Shown: positions 17,376 through 26,112 of the stretch, in pieces | Layout: each line of letters starts with the position of its first letter | How positions within the stretch are numbered: the stretch's first letter is position 1 | DNA from: Methylorubrum thiocyanatum | GTDB taxonomy: Bacteria; Pseudomonadota; Alphaproteobacteria; Rhizobiales; Beijerinckiaceae | NCBI GenBank assembly: GCA_014138645.1 | Contig: JACJIB010000007.1 | Location: 310,001-374,000 of the forward strand | Direction of reading: 5' to 3' | Length of the DNA: 64,000 nucleotides | Notes under the pieces: model-generated | Databases searched by the model: none | What the model was told of the DNA's origin: nothing | The model's input: only the letters and a program-made list of their open reading frames with translations | Made by a program: the position numbers and the translations under genes

Positions 17376-17404
17376 TTGACATGCAACCTTAACGTTTCAT
17401 AAGT
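17376..17404 (+). promoter_or_regulatory. Candidate sigma-70-type promoter of the qat operon
   Basis: A perfect -35 TTGACA at 17376 is followed, after 16-17 bp, by an AT-rich CATAAGT as a weak -10, about 70 bp upstream of the qatA start. The surrounding 60 bp are clearly lower in GC than the rest, which supports a promoter. Confidence 0.5.
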
Positions 17405-17475
17405 CGTTAAACCCTTCGACACGCTCACCCATTGTTGGCCGCCCGAAAAGGCCCAGGCTGAGCGAGGGGGATGCA

Positions 17476-19464
17476 ATGACGGCAGCATCGACGCCATCTC
17501 TCGGCTACCTGAGCGACGTCGAAACCAAGGTCGACCTACTCAATAACGAGGCCATCGCCAAGACCATCGTCCGCTTAATCAGCGAGAAGTCGGAGCACGC
17601 GATCTCCGTGGGCGTTCACGGCGATTGGGGTGCCGGCAAGTCCAGCGTCCTGGAGATGGTCGCAGATGGGCTATCGAAGGATGGGAAGGTCCTCTGCCTC
17701 AAGTTCAACGGCTGGCAGTTCCAAGGCTTCGAAGACGCCAAGATCGCCCTGATCGAAGGGGTGCTCCTGGGCCTCATCGAGAACCGGTCCCTCTGGTCGA
17801 AGGCGACGGACGAGGTCAAGGAAGCCCTCAAGAGCGTCGACAAGCTCAAGCTCGCGAAGAAGGCGGGCACCCTGGCCTTCACCGCTGTCACCGGCATCCC
17901 GGCATTCGGCTTCGACGAGCTGCTGGGCTCGGCGGTCGAGTGGGTGAAGGAGAAGGCAACGAACAGCGAGGAGCGCGATCAGGCCCTTAAGGAGATCCAG
18001 GACCTCAGGAAGGAGGGTGGCGACGAGGAGAAACCCGAAGGGAGGTTCGAGAAGGGCTACAGCGTCCCGAAGGAGATCGGCGACTTCCGGAAGTCCTTCA
18101 AGAAGCTGATCGCGAAGGCCGGGATCGAGCGGCTGGTCGTGCTGGTGGACGACCTCGACCGGTGCCTCCCCGCGACCGCCATCGAGACCCTAGAGGCGAT
18201 CAGGCTCTTCGTGTTCCTCGACAAGACCGCGTTCATCGTGGGCGCCGACGAGGGCATGATCGAGTACGCCGTCCGCAAGCACTTCCCCGACCTGCCCGAC
18301 AACCAACCCGCCAACGGCTATTCGCGCGCCTACCTGGAGAAGCTGCTTCAGGTGCCGTTCAGGATCCCGGCCCTCGGCGACACCGAGACCCACATTTACG
18401 TGACGCTTCTCCTAGTCGGCGGGACCCTGGGCGAGAATGCGCGCGAGTTCGGCGCCCTGATGGCGCTGGGCCGGGATGCACTCTCCAAGCCCTGGGACAC
18501 CGAGGTCTTCACGCCGGAGGCCGTCAGGACCGCGCTGGGAGCCACTTACGACCGAGTTTCCGAGGTCGTACTCACCGCCGACCAAATCAGCCCGGTCTTA
18601 TCCGCGGGGACCAAGGGCAATCCCAGGCAGGTCAAGCGCTTCCTGAACGCGTTGACGCTCCGGCTGGAGGTGGCGAGGGCGCGGAACTTCGGCGACGCGA
18701 TCAGCCAGTCGCACCTCGCCAAGCTGATGCTGGCGGAACTCTACCTGCCTGAGGCCGTGTTCTCTCACATCGCGACGACCGCGGCGAATGCCCGCGACGG
18801 CATCTGCCCCGAGCTCGCCGAGATCGAGGCGTTCGCGGACGGTGAAGGCGATGCCAGGCCCCCGGCCGGCGCAAGTGGAGACGGGGGCGACGACAGGACC
18901 GGCTCGATCGTGGCCGACTGGAAGATGCGCCCCGAGGTCATCCGTTGGGCGAAGGTGAAGCCCGCCCTGGGCGCCACCTCCCTGAAGCCGTACCTGTTCG
19001 TCATCAAGGACAGGAAGAACTTCGTCTCCGGCTCGGCCCCTCTTCCGGAGAAGCTGCGCAAGCTCGTGGCCAAGCTCTCGTCGGGGGAGATGGCCGCGCA
19101 GTCCGCCGCCGCCGAGGTCAGGACCTTGGCGCCGCCGGAGGTCAGCGAGGTCTTCAGGGAACTGAGGGCGCGGGTGATCTCATCGAGCTCCCTAGAGCAG
19201 AAACCGGATGCCTTCCACGGGGTCGCCGTGCTCACGACCGAGCACGCCGGCCTACAGGCCCAATACGTCGAGATGCTCAACGACCTGCCGGTGGACAAGC
19301 TCGGCTTTTGGGCCGCGACGGGCCACACCATGGTGAAGGAAGAGCGGGTCAAGGAGAGGCTTCGGGCGCTGCTCACGCGCTGGGCGGCTTCCAGCAACCT
19401 TCGGCTGAAGCGGGCGGCGGCCACCGCCCTGGCACCTCCGAGGGCTGCGAGAAGGGGGGCTTGA
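17476..19464 (+). CDS. qatA: QatA: KAP-family P-loop ATPase of Qat defence system
   Basis: The 662-aa protein is a KAP-family NTPase. Walker A is GDWGAGKS (residues 49-56) and Walker B is LVVLVDDLDR (about 220-229); the inserted helical segment between them is typical of KAP proteins. A long helical C-terminal part (about 430-660) follows. GGGGGA upstream of ATG 17476 supports the start. In Escherichia coli the four-gene Qat system (ATPase, unknown protein, QueC-like, TatD-like) protects against phages, although its mechanism is unresolved. Here the gene order is the same and the genes are tightly packed (qatB starts one base after the qatA stop). There is no transmembrane helix pair of the kind some KAP proteins have. 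Confidence 0.9.
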   Translation: MTAASTPSLGYLSDVETKVDLLNNEAIAKTIVRLISEKSEHAISVGVHGDWGAGKSSVLEMVADGLSKDGKVLCLKFNGWQFQGFEDAKIALIEGVLLGLIENRSLWSKATDEVKEALKSVDKLKLAKKAGTLAFTAVTGIPAFGFDELLGSAVEWVKEKATNSEERDQALKEIQDLRKEGGDEEKPEGRFEKGYSVPKEIGDFRKSFKKLIAKAGIERLVVLVDDLDRCLPATAIETLEAIRLFVFLDKTAFIVGADEGMIEYAVRKHFPDLPDNQPANGYSRAYLEKLLQVPFRIPALGDTETHIYVTLLLVGGTLGENAREFGALMALGRDALSKPWDTEVFTPEAVRTALGATYDRVSEVVLTADQISPVLSAGTKGNPRQVKRFLNALTLRLEVARARNFGDAISQSHLAKLMLAELYLPEAVFSHIATTAANARDGICPELAEIEAFADGEGDARPPAGASGDGGDDRTGSIVADWKMRPEVIRWAKVKPALGATSLKPYLFVIKDRKNFVSGSAPLPEKLRKLVAKLSSGEMAAQSAAAEVRTLAPPEVSEVFRELRARVISSSSLEQKPDAFHGVAVLTTEHAGLQAQYVEMLNDLPVDKLGFWAATGHTMVKEERVKERLRALLTRWAASSNLRLKRAAATALAPPRAARRGA

Positions 19465-19465
19465 G

Positions 19466-20344
19466 GTGGGCACCTCCACGCCCTTCGGGGGCGGCAAGAA
19501 CGGGAATCCCCTGATCCCGAGTTGGGTCGAGGGAGGCGCCGGCGGTAGCGACGCGGGAGGAGCCGGGCCCGCCCCGTCGGGAGCGGGCGGCCCTCCCCCC
19601 GGCGCAGGCGAGCCAGGACCGGGCCAGCCGCAACAGGGTAAGGACCCACCCCTTCGCTACACCGGCCCGCGGTCGAGTTTCACCTGGTTCACGAAATCCG
19701 GCGGGAGCGACCGGCGGGCGCTCGGCAGGGCCGTGTCCTCCTACGTGAAGCGGACGGGCGGCGGAGCGACCTCGACGTCGCGGCGGATGGCGGCGGAGCG
19801 TTCGGCGGTATCCAGCCTGGCCGACGTGCTGTCTCGGGCCTCCGCGGCGCCGGGAGGCATCCGCGAGGTCGTCCGCACGCTCAACTTCGGCGATCTGGCC
19901 GACCGCCCGATCCAGGACATCTACGCCGCGCTCGTCGACCACATCTGTCCACCGGACGGTGACCTGGACGACGCCCACGCCCGTGAGGCTTACCTTGAAG
20001 CGGTGAACGAGGTCATGCAGGACCAGCCGCCCGACTTGGAGAAACCGTCGGCCGAGACGGTCAAGGACATCGTCGGCAAGTTCATCGCCAATGCCGTCAA
20101 CCAGCGCATCGTCACGGCCATCGGCACGGGCATGATCACTCTGCCGGCGAACCCCGACGAGATCCGCGCCGTCGAGAAGGGGCTCAAGGACTTCGTCCGC
20201 GGCTGCGTCGCCGAGGCGATGGAGGAGTTCGGCGGGGACTTCCGCGAGGCGGACCTGAGGCCGGAGATCGACGCCATCTTCGAGCGTGCCGCGGAGGTTC
20301 TCGGCGACCGGGGCGATGAGGCAGCCGAGGGGGCGGACGAATGA
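19466..20344 (+). CDS. qatB: QatB: second component of Qat defence system
   Basis: The 292-aa protein starts at a GTG one base after the qatA stop. The N-terminal motif MGTSTPFGG followed by LIPSWVE is characteristic of QatB-type proteins. A low-complexity glycine/proline linker (about residues 24-60) leads to a helical domain with SFTWFTKSGG and a glycine/threonine/arginine stretch (GGGATSTSRRM). No catalytic motif is recognised. It is always found between the ATPase and the QueC-like gene in Qat operons, so the assignment rests on motif and order. Its molecular role is not known. Confidence 0.85.
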   Translation: MGTSTPFGGGKNGNPLIPSWVEGGAGGSDAGGAGPAPSGAGGPPPGAGEPGPGQPQQGKDPPLRYTGPRSSFTWFTKSGGSDRRALGRAVSSYVKRTGGGATSTSRRMAAERSAVSSLADVLSRASAAPGGIREVVRTLNFGDLADRPIQDIYAALVDHICPPDGDLDDAHAREAYLEAVNEVMQDQPPDLEKPSAETVKDIVGKFIANAVNQRIVTAIGTGMITLPANPDEIRAVEKGLKDFVRGCVAEAMEEFGGDFREADLRPEIDAIFERAAEVLGDRGDEAAEGADE

Positions 20345-21717
20345 CGCGACACGCGCTCGTGGGGCATTTCGGCCCCTCCGACCAGTATGATCCCCCGGTC
20401 GAGGACGGCGTGGCCCATGCCCGGCTCGATCTGGTGAATGGCAACCGACAGCTCCAGCACAGCATTGGCCAAGCCCTCGACGACCTGCGGGAATTGCGCG
20501 TGAGGCCGACCGAGGTCGGGGTCGACCTCATGGTGGTGGCCGTGCTGGTTCACGCCCTCGACACCCGCGTCAGCCGGGCGGCCAACGCGCAGGACGCGTG
20601 GACCCGCGAGTTGCGGCTGGAGGTTCCAGTGTCCGATCCCGCCCGATGGCAAGCTGCTGCACCTGTGCTGGAGGGGATGCTGCGCTTCCTGACGGGCGAC
20701 CATTGGGAGGCGCGCTTCCGTCCCCGGCCGCAAGCGTTCGCCAGCGTCTCACCCGCCGCCCTTCCGAACGTCGATGCCCCCGACTTCGATGGCGTCTCCC
20801 TTTACTCGGGCGGCCTCGATAGCCTGATCGGGGCCTTGGACACCCTGGCCGGACATGCCCACCCGCTCTTCGTGAGCCACCGGGGAGACGGCGCTGTCAG
20901 TGGCCCACAGGGAGCGCTGTTCCAGGCGATGGTGGACGCCGTCGCAGGGGCACGGCCCACGAACCGGAAGGGGCCGCTGACAGGGCTGCGGTACTCGCTG
21001 GCCTTCAAGCGTGGGCTGATCGCCGGCAGCGAGGACTCGACGAGGGGGCGGTCGTTCCTGTTCCTTGCGCTAGGTGCATTCGCGGGCTCCGGGCTCACGG
21101 GGCCATTCGACATCCGCATCCCGGAGAACGGACTGATCGCACTGAACGTGCCGCTCGACCCCACGCGGATAGGCTCCAACAGCACGCGGACGACGCACCC
21201 GTATTACCTTCGCCGCTGGAACGACCTCCTGCGTGCCGTGGGTATCCCGGGCACCGTCACGAACCCGTATTGGGATTGTACGAAAGGCGAGATGGTGGCG
21301 GGATGCGCCATGCTTGGCATCCTGCGGGACCTGATACCGCTCTCGGTCTCGTGTGCGCATCCCTCGGTCAAGCGGTTTAACCGAGATGGCAAGAACCATT
21401 GCGGCACCTGCGTCCCATGCATCATCCGGCGGGCCGCCATCGAGGCGGCCCTTGGCACCGGGAACGACCCGACTGGATACCGCTGTGAGGACCTCACCGC
21501 CCAACCGCTCTCGGCGAAGAAGAAGGATGGAAAGCAGATCCGCGGGTACCAGTACGCACTCGACCGGCTTTCCCGCGACCCGGGGCTTTCCCGCATCCTC
21601 GTCCATAAGCCGGGGCCGCTGCGCGAGGATGTCGCGAACCTCGACGGACTGATCGGCGTCTACGAGCGTGGTATGAGGGAGGTCGGTCGCCTGCTGCAGG
21701 GCGTCACAACCTCCTAG
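20341..21717 (+). CDS. qatC: QatC: QueC-like nucleotide-modifying enzyme of Qat
   Basis: The 458-aa protein overlaps qatB by 4 bp (ATGA). It contains the PP-loop SGGLDS (residues 156-161) of adenine-nucleotide alpha hydrolases and, near residues 338-360, a zinc-binding cysteine cluster (Cys, then CGTCVPC), as in QueC, the 7-cyano-7-deazaguanine synthase. It is twice the size of QueC because of an extra N-terminal domain of about 140 residues. No other queuosine or deazapurine pathway gene is present, so a role in defence rather than queuosine synthesis is the better reading. The presumed chemistry is ATP-dependent modification of a nucleobase or a protein; the substrate is unknown. Confidence 0.9.
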   Translation: MTRHALVGHFGPSDQYDPPVEDGVAHARLDLVNGNRQLQHSIGQALDDLRELRVRPTEVGVDLMVVAVLVHALDTRVSRAANAQDAWTRELRLEVPVSDPARWQAAAPVLEGMLRFLTGDHWEARFRPRPQAFASVSPAALPNVDAPDFDGVSLYSGGLDSLIGALDTLAGHAHPLFVSHRGDGAVSGPQGALFQAMVDAVAGARPTNRKGPLTGLRYSLAFKRGLIAGSEDSTRGRSFLFLALGAFAGSGLTGPFDIRIPENGLIALNVPLDPTRIGSNSTRTTHPYYLRRWNDLLRAVGIPGTVTNPYWDCTKGEMVAGCAMLGILRDLIPLSVSCAHPSVKRFNRDGKNHCGTCVPCIIRRAAIEAALGTGNDPTGYRCEDLTAQPLSAKKKDGKQIRGYQYALDRLSRDPGLSRILVHKPGPLREDVANLDGLIGVYERGMREVGRLLQGVTTS

Positions 21718-21736
21718 CGACGATGCCGGAACGAAC

Positions 21737-22534
21737 GTGACGGGGCGCCTGATCGACTTCCACTGCCACTTGGACCTCTACCCGGACTTCGAGAGGTTGG
21801 TCGCGGAGTGCGACCGCGAGGGCGTCTACACCCTCGCGGTGACCACGACGCCTGCCGCCTGGCGGCGGAACCGCGACCTCGCCGCGACCACCAGATACGT
21901 CCGAGCCGGGCTCGGTCTCCACCCGCAACTCGTAGAGGAGCGGTGGCGGGAAATCGACGTCTGGGAACGCCACCTGCCCGAGGCCCGCTATGTCGGCGAG
22001 GTCGGGCTCGACGCAAGCCCCCGCCACTACCGCAGCCTCGACCGGCAGAAGGACGTGTTCGGGCGCATCCTGAAGGCATGCGCCTCGGAGGGCGGGAAGA
22101 TCCTCTCGGTCCATTCCGTGCGAGCCGCGCGCCAAGTGCTCGAAATGGTCGAGGAGCACCTGCCGCCCTCAAAAGGGACGGTCATCCTCCACTGGTTCAC
22201 GGGCTCCGTGGCCGAGGCCGCACGGGCCGCCGGCCTCGGCTGCTTCTTCTCGGTCAACAGCGAGATGCTAGCGACCGAACGGGGGCGGAAGCTGGTTAGG
22301 GGCCTTCCGGCCGACAGGCTGTTGACGGAGACCGACGGCCCTTTCACGGCCGAGGGCGGCCAACCCCGTCGGCCCTCCGACGTCGAGCGCGCGGTCACCA
22401 GGCTGGCTGAGGCACTTCAAGTTCCAATCGAGGAATGCCGTGTGAACCTCCTGGTCAACCTGAAGGCACTTTCATCGGGTAGCCCCACCAACGCACAGGT
22501 TCGCTCCGAAGGTGCCACTGCGAAGCTCGCCTGA
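21737..22534 (+). CDS. qatD: QatD: TatD-like metal-dependent hydrolase of Qat
   Basis: The 265-aa protein starts with GTG 20 bp after the qatC stop. It is a TatD-type metal-dependent DNase/amidohydrolase-fold enzyme: HCH near the N-terminus (DFHCHLDLYP), YVGEVGLDAS (about residues 74-83), HSVRA and HWFTGS, and TETDGPF near residues 196-202, all metal-ligand positions of the family. It completes the four-gene Qat set. The following 120 bp, up to 22657, contain no gene. The C-terminus beyond residue 240 looks like a poorly conserved tail. Confidence 0.9.
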   Translation: MTGRLIDFHCHLDLYPDFERLVAECDREGVYTLAVTTTPAAWRRNRDLAATTRYVRAGLGLHPQLVEERWREIDVWERHLPEARYVGEVGLDASPRHYRSLDRQKDVFGRILKACASEGGKILSVHSVRAARQVLEMVEEHLPPSKGTVILHWFTGSVAEAARAAGLGCFFSVNSEMLATERGRKLVRGLPADRLLTETDGPFTAEGGQPRRPSDVERAVTRLAEALQVPIEECRVNLLVNLKALSSGSPTNAQVRSEGATAKLA

Positions 22535-22656
22535 CGGCTTTCGGGCTACGGTCGCGCCGTCACCGCGCGGCGTCGATCCACGCGACCTCAGGACGTCACG
22601 GCAGCGCACCAACCCTGGGGTGACGCGCCACCCCCGGGGGGGGGCCGTCCGGTCCC

Positions 22657-22926
22657 TTAGCTACGCATCAGCCTGCGGAAGCGGTCGCGCCGCCAGCGCT
22701 CGGCGTCAATCCGCTCGGCCATGAAGGCGTCAATCGCACGCGCCCACGCGTTAACGGCCTTGGTCAGGCCCCGCACCGCGGCCTGCGAGTTCCCGTGCAG
22801 TGCCTCCTCATGCCGGTCGCACATCTCCTCCGAGATCGCGCCTCCCGTGAGCTTGACGGACCGGGCAGGACGAAGACCTCGGCGAACGGCGGCGGCTCCT
22901 TGAGGAAGCCCAACTTCATCCGCCAC
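22657..22926 (-). CDS. Small unknown protein of the mobile block, possibly frameshifted
   Basis: As annotated, the 89-codon frame begins at GTG 22926. The part from VKLTGGAISEEMCDRHEEAL to the stop reads as a natural helical protein (WARAIDAFMAERIDAERWRR). The codons before it, however, look better in another frame, which gives DITDEKWRMKLGFLKEPPPF followed by AEVFVLPGP. A single-base change near 22862-22868 would join the two. It lies 19 bp after the coiled-coil gene on the same strand. The family is not recognised. It may be a broken gene or contain a sequencing or programmed frameshift. Confidence 0.5.
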   Translation of the reverse strand: MADEVGLPQGAAAVRRGLRPARSVKLTGGAISEEMCDRHEEALHGNSQAAVRGLTKAVNAWARAIDAFMAERIDAERWRRDRFRRLMRS

Positions 22927-22944
22927 TTCTCATCGGTGATGTCC

Positions 22945-23382
22945 CTACGCCTCGCCGGGGCTTGGGAGGAACTGCGCAAGCCGCTCCAGGACGCGCTTTC
23001 GGGCGGCGTCGAAGGCCGTCTGTCCCGCAGGGCGGCCGCCGGAGCGGATGTAGCCGGCAACCGCAATGACGTCGGCTACGTCGACCTTCGGGTTGGCGAT
23101 AGCGAGCGGGCCGGCCGCGGACCGGCGGATACCACCCATCCGGACGAAGGCACGCGCCAGGTCTTCGTCGATGCCGGTGGCGCCCGGCTTCCCGAGGGCG
23201 GCCTGCAGCCGGTTGCGCTCAGCTCGTAGGGACGTGACCTCGGCCTTTAGGGCGTCGAGTTCGGCGACGCGAGCGGCCTCGGTCTCGCGCTGCCGCTCGC
23301 GCCACTCGCGGGCACGGTCGGCGGCGGCGATGCGGCGGCGGGCGGCGGCGGACGTCTCGCGGGAAGGGGCGGTGTCGGTCAT
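22945..23382 (-). CDS. Unknown protein with N-terminal coiled coil
   Basis: About 145 aa. The N-terminal half is strongly helical and charged (REWRERQRETEAARVAELDA, continuing as leucine-spaced heptads to about residue 65); the C-terminal half is a small domain (DEDLARAFVRMGGIRRSAAG...VDVADVIAVAGYIRSG). I prefer the ATG at 23382, which has GCAGG about eight bases upstream, over the ATG nine bases earlier. It is divergent from the primase gene. The N-terminal part resembles bZIP-like or KfrA-like coiled coils of phage and plasmid proteins, but I cannot assign a family. Confidence 0.6.
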   Translation of the reverse strand: MTDTAPSRETSAAARRRIAAADRAREWRERQRETEAARVAELDALKAEVTSLRAERNRLQAALGKPGATGIDEDLARAFVRMGGIRRSAAGPLAIANPKVDVADVIAVAGYIRSGGRPAGQTAFDAARKRVLERLAQFLPSPGEA

Positions 23383-23528
23383 GGGGACCATCCTGCTTCT
23401 CGACCATGCATCCCACCAGGTGCGTCGCGAGGATCGAATGGCCTTTCCCGGGGCACGGTTCGTGCTCGTCCCACGTCAAACCCTTGCGCCCGTCCGGAAT
23501 TCCTACGATCCCGTCCCGCGTCCGCGAG

Positions 23529-23549
23529 CCCTTACGGTTCGACCGGGTC
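23529..23549 (+). repeat. 21-bp direct repeat, copy 1
   Basis: CCCTTACGGTTCGACCGGGTC occurs here and, identically, at 25378-25398, so the two copies flank most of the primase gene. This copy includes a possible -35 (TTACGG) with TATGCT 18 bp downstream. Confidence 0.8.
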
Positions 23550-23559
23550 AATAACTATG

Positions 23560-23576
23560 CTCCCCCGAAGGGGGAG
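23560..23576. promoter_or_regulatory. Perfect 7-bp hairpin upstream of the primase gene
   Basis: CTCCCCC-GAA-GGGGGAG is a perfect stem with a three-base loop, immediately downstream of the presumed promoter and upstream of the primase start. It could be an operator or an attenuator/RNA structure controlling replication-protein synthesis. Confidence 0.5.
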
Positions 23577-23653
23577 TCTCTGGGTCCTCCTCTTAGAACG
23601 GGACGAGCCGTCCCACCCGTTTGACCTGTGCAGTCGTGAGCTGCACCATCCCC

Positions 23654-25615
23654 ATGCCGGTCGATTTGCGCGGCGCCGGGGGTTCGTGGGCAGGGGTGCC
23701 TCGCGAGCCTCTCCAGACGGGAGATGCTTCGAACTTGTCCGACACCATCCTCGCCCCGGAAGGGGCACAGGCGGCCCGCCCTGGGCGTTTCAGCGCGTTC
23801 GATAGCCCGCTCGGCTACCGCCGCCAGCCGACGGCCGTGTTCGAGCCGGGCCTCGCCGACCTCAGAACCGAGAACATGCGCGGGCCGTCCTACGCGGCCA
23901 TGCTCCACCCCCACGACACGCGCGGCGTCGTCGTCATGGCCTACCGCGACACGTACACGAAGCGGGACGGTACGCGGGGGTACAAGACCGCCAACGGCGG
24001 CGCGACGGGGGACGAGCTCCGCAGGGTCGTAGACGTCCTGGAGCCGTTCTCCATCACGATGAACTCGTTCCGGCGCGACCCGAAGGACCCGGACGCGCAC
24101 CGGCTCTCCCCGTGCAAGGCGACCTGGAACCTGGCCGGGCTGAACGCCTGCTGGGTCGACCTCGACTACTACAACCGCGTGGCCTGGCGCGGGCGCCCGC
24201 CGGAGGAGGTCGCCGCCGCGGTGGTGGAGCGGTGCGAGGACCTCGGGTGGCCGATGCCGTCCTACGTCCTCGCCAGCGGCCAGGGGCTGCTCGTGTCCTG
24301 GCTCCACACCCGGCAGTCGCCCTCGGCCCTGCCGGTCTGGCTAGCCATGCAGAAGCGTATCCTGACCGAGTTCGACGACTTCGGGCCCGACCGCGGCGCC
24401 TCGAACCCGACGATGGCGTTCAAGCTCCCGGGGGTGCAGAACGAGAAAAACTCGGTGCCGGCCCGCATCGTCTGGCCGACGACGTTCGGGGACCTTGAGC
24501 GCTACGCCTTCGACGTCTTGCGGGCGGCGGTCCTGCCGTACACGCCCCAGCAGGTCGCCGCGCACCGGAAGACCCAGGCCCGCGAGCGCGCCGCCAAGGC
24601 GGAGAAGCGGGCCGCCAGGAAGGCCGCTGGGATCGTGGTGCCTCCCCCGAAGCTGACCTACGAGACGTTCGCGCGGGCCGTCCACCGGGACCTCACCAGA
24701 CTGTTTGAGCGCCGTTTCCGGGGCCGTCCCGTGCACCGCGGCGAGCGCGACCTGTGGCTGTTCTCGCTCGTCAAGGCGGCCGCATGGACGATGACCGTCC
24801 GCGAGCTCGAAGCGGAGGTCGACCGTCTGGCGCCCCTCTGCGGCCTATCCAAGCGGGAGGCCCGGGGATATGCGAAGGCCGCCGTCCGCAAGGCCCAGCG
24901 CGCCGCCTCAGGACGCATGGACCCGCGCGGCGGGGGCAAGGTCAGCGACCCCCGGTACAAGCTGAACCCGCGGCACCTCGTGGGCGACCTCGGCGTGACC
25001 GTGGCCGAGATGAAGGACAAGGACCTCGACCTGCGGGTTCTCCTCTCCGACGGCGTCAAGCGGGAGCGGGAGGCGGCGCGGTCGCAAGGCCGCCGCAAGG
25101 CCGCCGGGGCCAAGCCACGCGACGCGACGCAGGCCGCGCGCCTCGCCCTCGGGCAGCGGGCCTTGGCCAAGCGTGCAGCAGGCATGACCGTTGCCGCCGT
25201 CGCCGCCGAGGAGGGCGTGTCGGTCGCGCAGGTCGAGAAGGCGCAGCGCGAAGCCCGGCAGGTCGCCGCCATCGGCAAGCCCGCGGCCAAGGCCAAGCCC
25301 GGCCGTCCCCGCAAGCCGTCGAGGCGGACGGGGTTCGACAAGGCCGCCCCGCGCCCCGCCAAGACCCGCCCTGAAAACCCTTACGGTTCGACCGGGTCCA
25401 TTGACGCGTGCGCTCGCGGTGACGTCGGGGCCGGTGCTGTTGTGGCTAGCCCGGTCGAGGGCTATGATGTCCTTGTTCGGAGCATTGCACCCCATTGTGA
25501 CGACACCGACGCCCGCTCGGCCCTTACCGGCCCGGCGGGCGTCATCGTTTCCGACGAGGCTTACGCCGACGTCCCGGACTTCCTGCGGCACCTGCTCCCG
25601 GGAGGCGAGGCATGA
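23654..25615 (+). CDS. Replication primase-like protein (archaeo-eukaryotic primase fold)
   Basis: About 653 aa. Three motifs fit the AEP (prim-pol) fold: WVDLDYYN (acidic metal-binding motif), YVLASGQGLLVSW, and TMAFKLPGVQNEKNS (the basic/asparagine motif), spread over about residues 150-270. A helical basic region follows, then a helix-turn-helix-like segment (AAVAAEEGVSVAQVEKA) and a low-complexity tail. Such proteins start replication of phage satellites, integrated plasmids and small plasmids. The start is uncertain: the frame opens with a TTG at 23621, and I chose the first ATG, which lacks a good ribosome-binding site. The second copy of the 21-bp repeat lies inside its 3' part. Confidence 0.7.
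   Translation: MPVDLRGAGGSWAGVPREPLQTGDASNLSDTILAPEGAQAARPGRFSAFDSPLGYRRQPTAVFEPGLADLRTENMRGPSYAAMLHPHDTRGVVVMAYRDTYTKRDGTRGYKTANGGATGDELRRVVDVLEPFSITMNSFRRDPKDPDAHRLSPCKATWNLAGLNACWVDLDYYNRVAWRGRPPEEVAAAVVERCEDLGWPMPSYVLASGQGLLVSWLHTRQSPSALPVWLAMQKRILTEFDDFGPDRGASNPTMAFKLPGVQNEKNSVPARIVWPTTFGDLERYAFDVLRAAVLPYTPQQVAAHRKTQARERAAKAEKRAARKAAGIVVPPPKLTYETFARAVHRDLTRLFERRFRGRPVHRGERDLWLFSLVKAAAWTMTVRELEAEVDRLAPLCGLSKREARGYAKAAVRKAQRAASGRMDPRGGGKVSDPRYKLNPRHLVGDLGVTVAEMKDKDLDLRVLLSDGVKREREAARSQGRRKAAGAKPRDATQAARLALGQRALAKRAAGMTVAAVAAEEGVSVAQVEKAQREARQVAAIGKPAAKAKPGRPRKPSRRTGFDKAAPRPAKTRPENPYGSTGSIDACARGDVGAGAVVASPVEGYDVLVRSIAPHCDDTDARSALTGPAGVIVSDEAYADVPDFLRHLLPGGEA
25378..25398 (+). repeat. 21-bp direct repeat, copy 2
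   Basis: Identical to 23529-23549. Here it lies within the 3' end of the primase reading frame, just upstream of a promoter-like sequence. Confidence 0.8.
25439..25467 (+). promoter_or_regulatory. Promoter-like sequence inside the primase 3' end
   Basis: TTGTGG, 17 bp, TATGAT fits a sigma-70 promoter and lies about 150 bp upstream of the next gene (25612). The surrounding reading frame (PYGSTGSIDACARG onward) has an atypical composition, so the true primase may once have ended before this point. Confidence 0.4.
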
Positions 25616-26112
25616 ACCGCCCCCTCGTCATCGACCACGTCAGCGACGACCTCCTGCGGCACCGCGCCCTCCAGGCTGCCCGCAAGCGCGCCCTCGACGC
25701 CTGGTACGGGGGCGCCAAGCCGGCCAACCCCCACGGTCGCCGGCAGTACCGCTACGGGCGCGTCACCTACCTCACTGAGAACCACGCGCCGCTCCCGGCC
25801 CCGCCCGCCGCGGCCGCCGCGGCCGCCGGCCATGCTGCCCTGCGCATGATCTTGAAAGGATGGCGCGGCGAAGGCGAGTACGCCGCCCTGGGGGCCTGGG
25901 ACGACGAACGGGGCGGCGCCTCGCGTCGCGCCCTCGTCTCGGCCGGGCAACTGCTCGCCGGCGAGCCCGACGACGATGCCCGGGAGCGTGCGGACAGCCT
26001 CGTGATCCTCGCGCTCGGGCCACCCAGCAGGGACCTCGACGGGGCGCGCGTGCGGCTGATGGCCCTGCCGGCGCCCGCCCCGTGGTCCTGGGAGGCCGCG
26101 GCGCGCGTCTGA
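25612..26112 (+). CDS. Unknown mobile-element protein
   Basis: The 166-aa protein overlaps the primase gene by 4 bp (ATGA) and is therefore coupled to it. The N-terminal 60 residues (DDLLRHRALQAARKRALDAW...RRQYRYGRVTYLTENH) are basic and probably nucleic-acid binding or structural. A run of alanine/proline residues follows, then a helical domain (RRALVSAGQLLAGEPDDDAR). The family is not recognised. Coupling to the replication gene suggests an accessory replication or regulatory role, but that is position-based only. Confidence 0.6.
   Translation: MNRPLVIDHVSDDLLRHRALQAARKRALDAWYGGAKPANPHGRRQYRYGRVTYLTENHAPLPAPPAAAAAAAGHAALRMILKGWRGEGEYAALGAWDDERGGASRRALVSAGQLLAGEPDDDARERADSLVILALGPPSRDLDGARVRLMALPAPAPWSWEAAARV

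Noticed and set aside
20341..21717. Queuosine biosynthesis enzyme QueC
   Set aside because: Twice the size of QueC, embedded in the qat order, with no other queuosine gene around.
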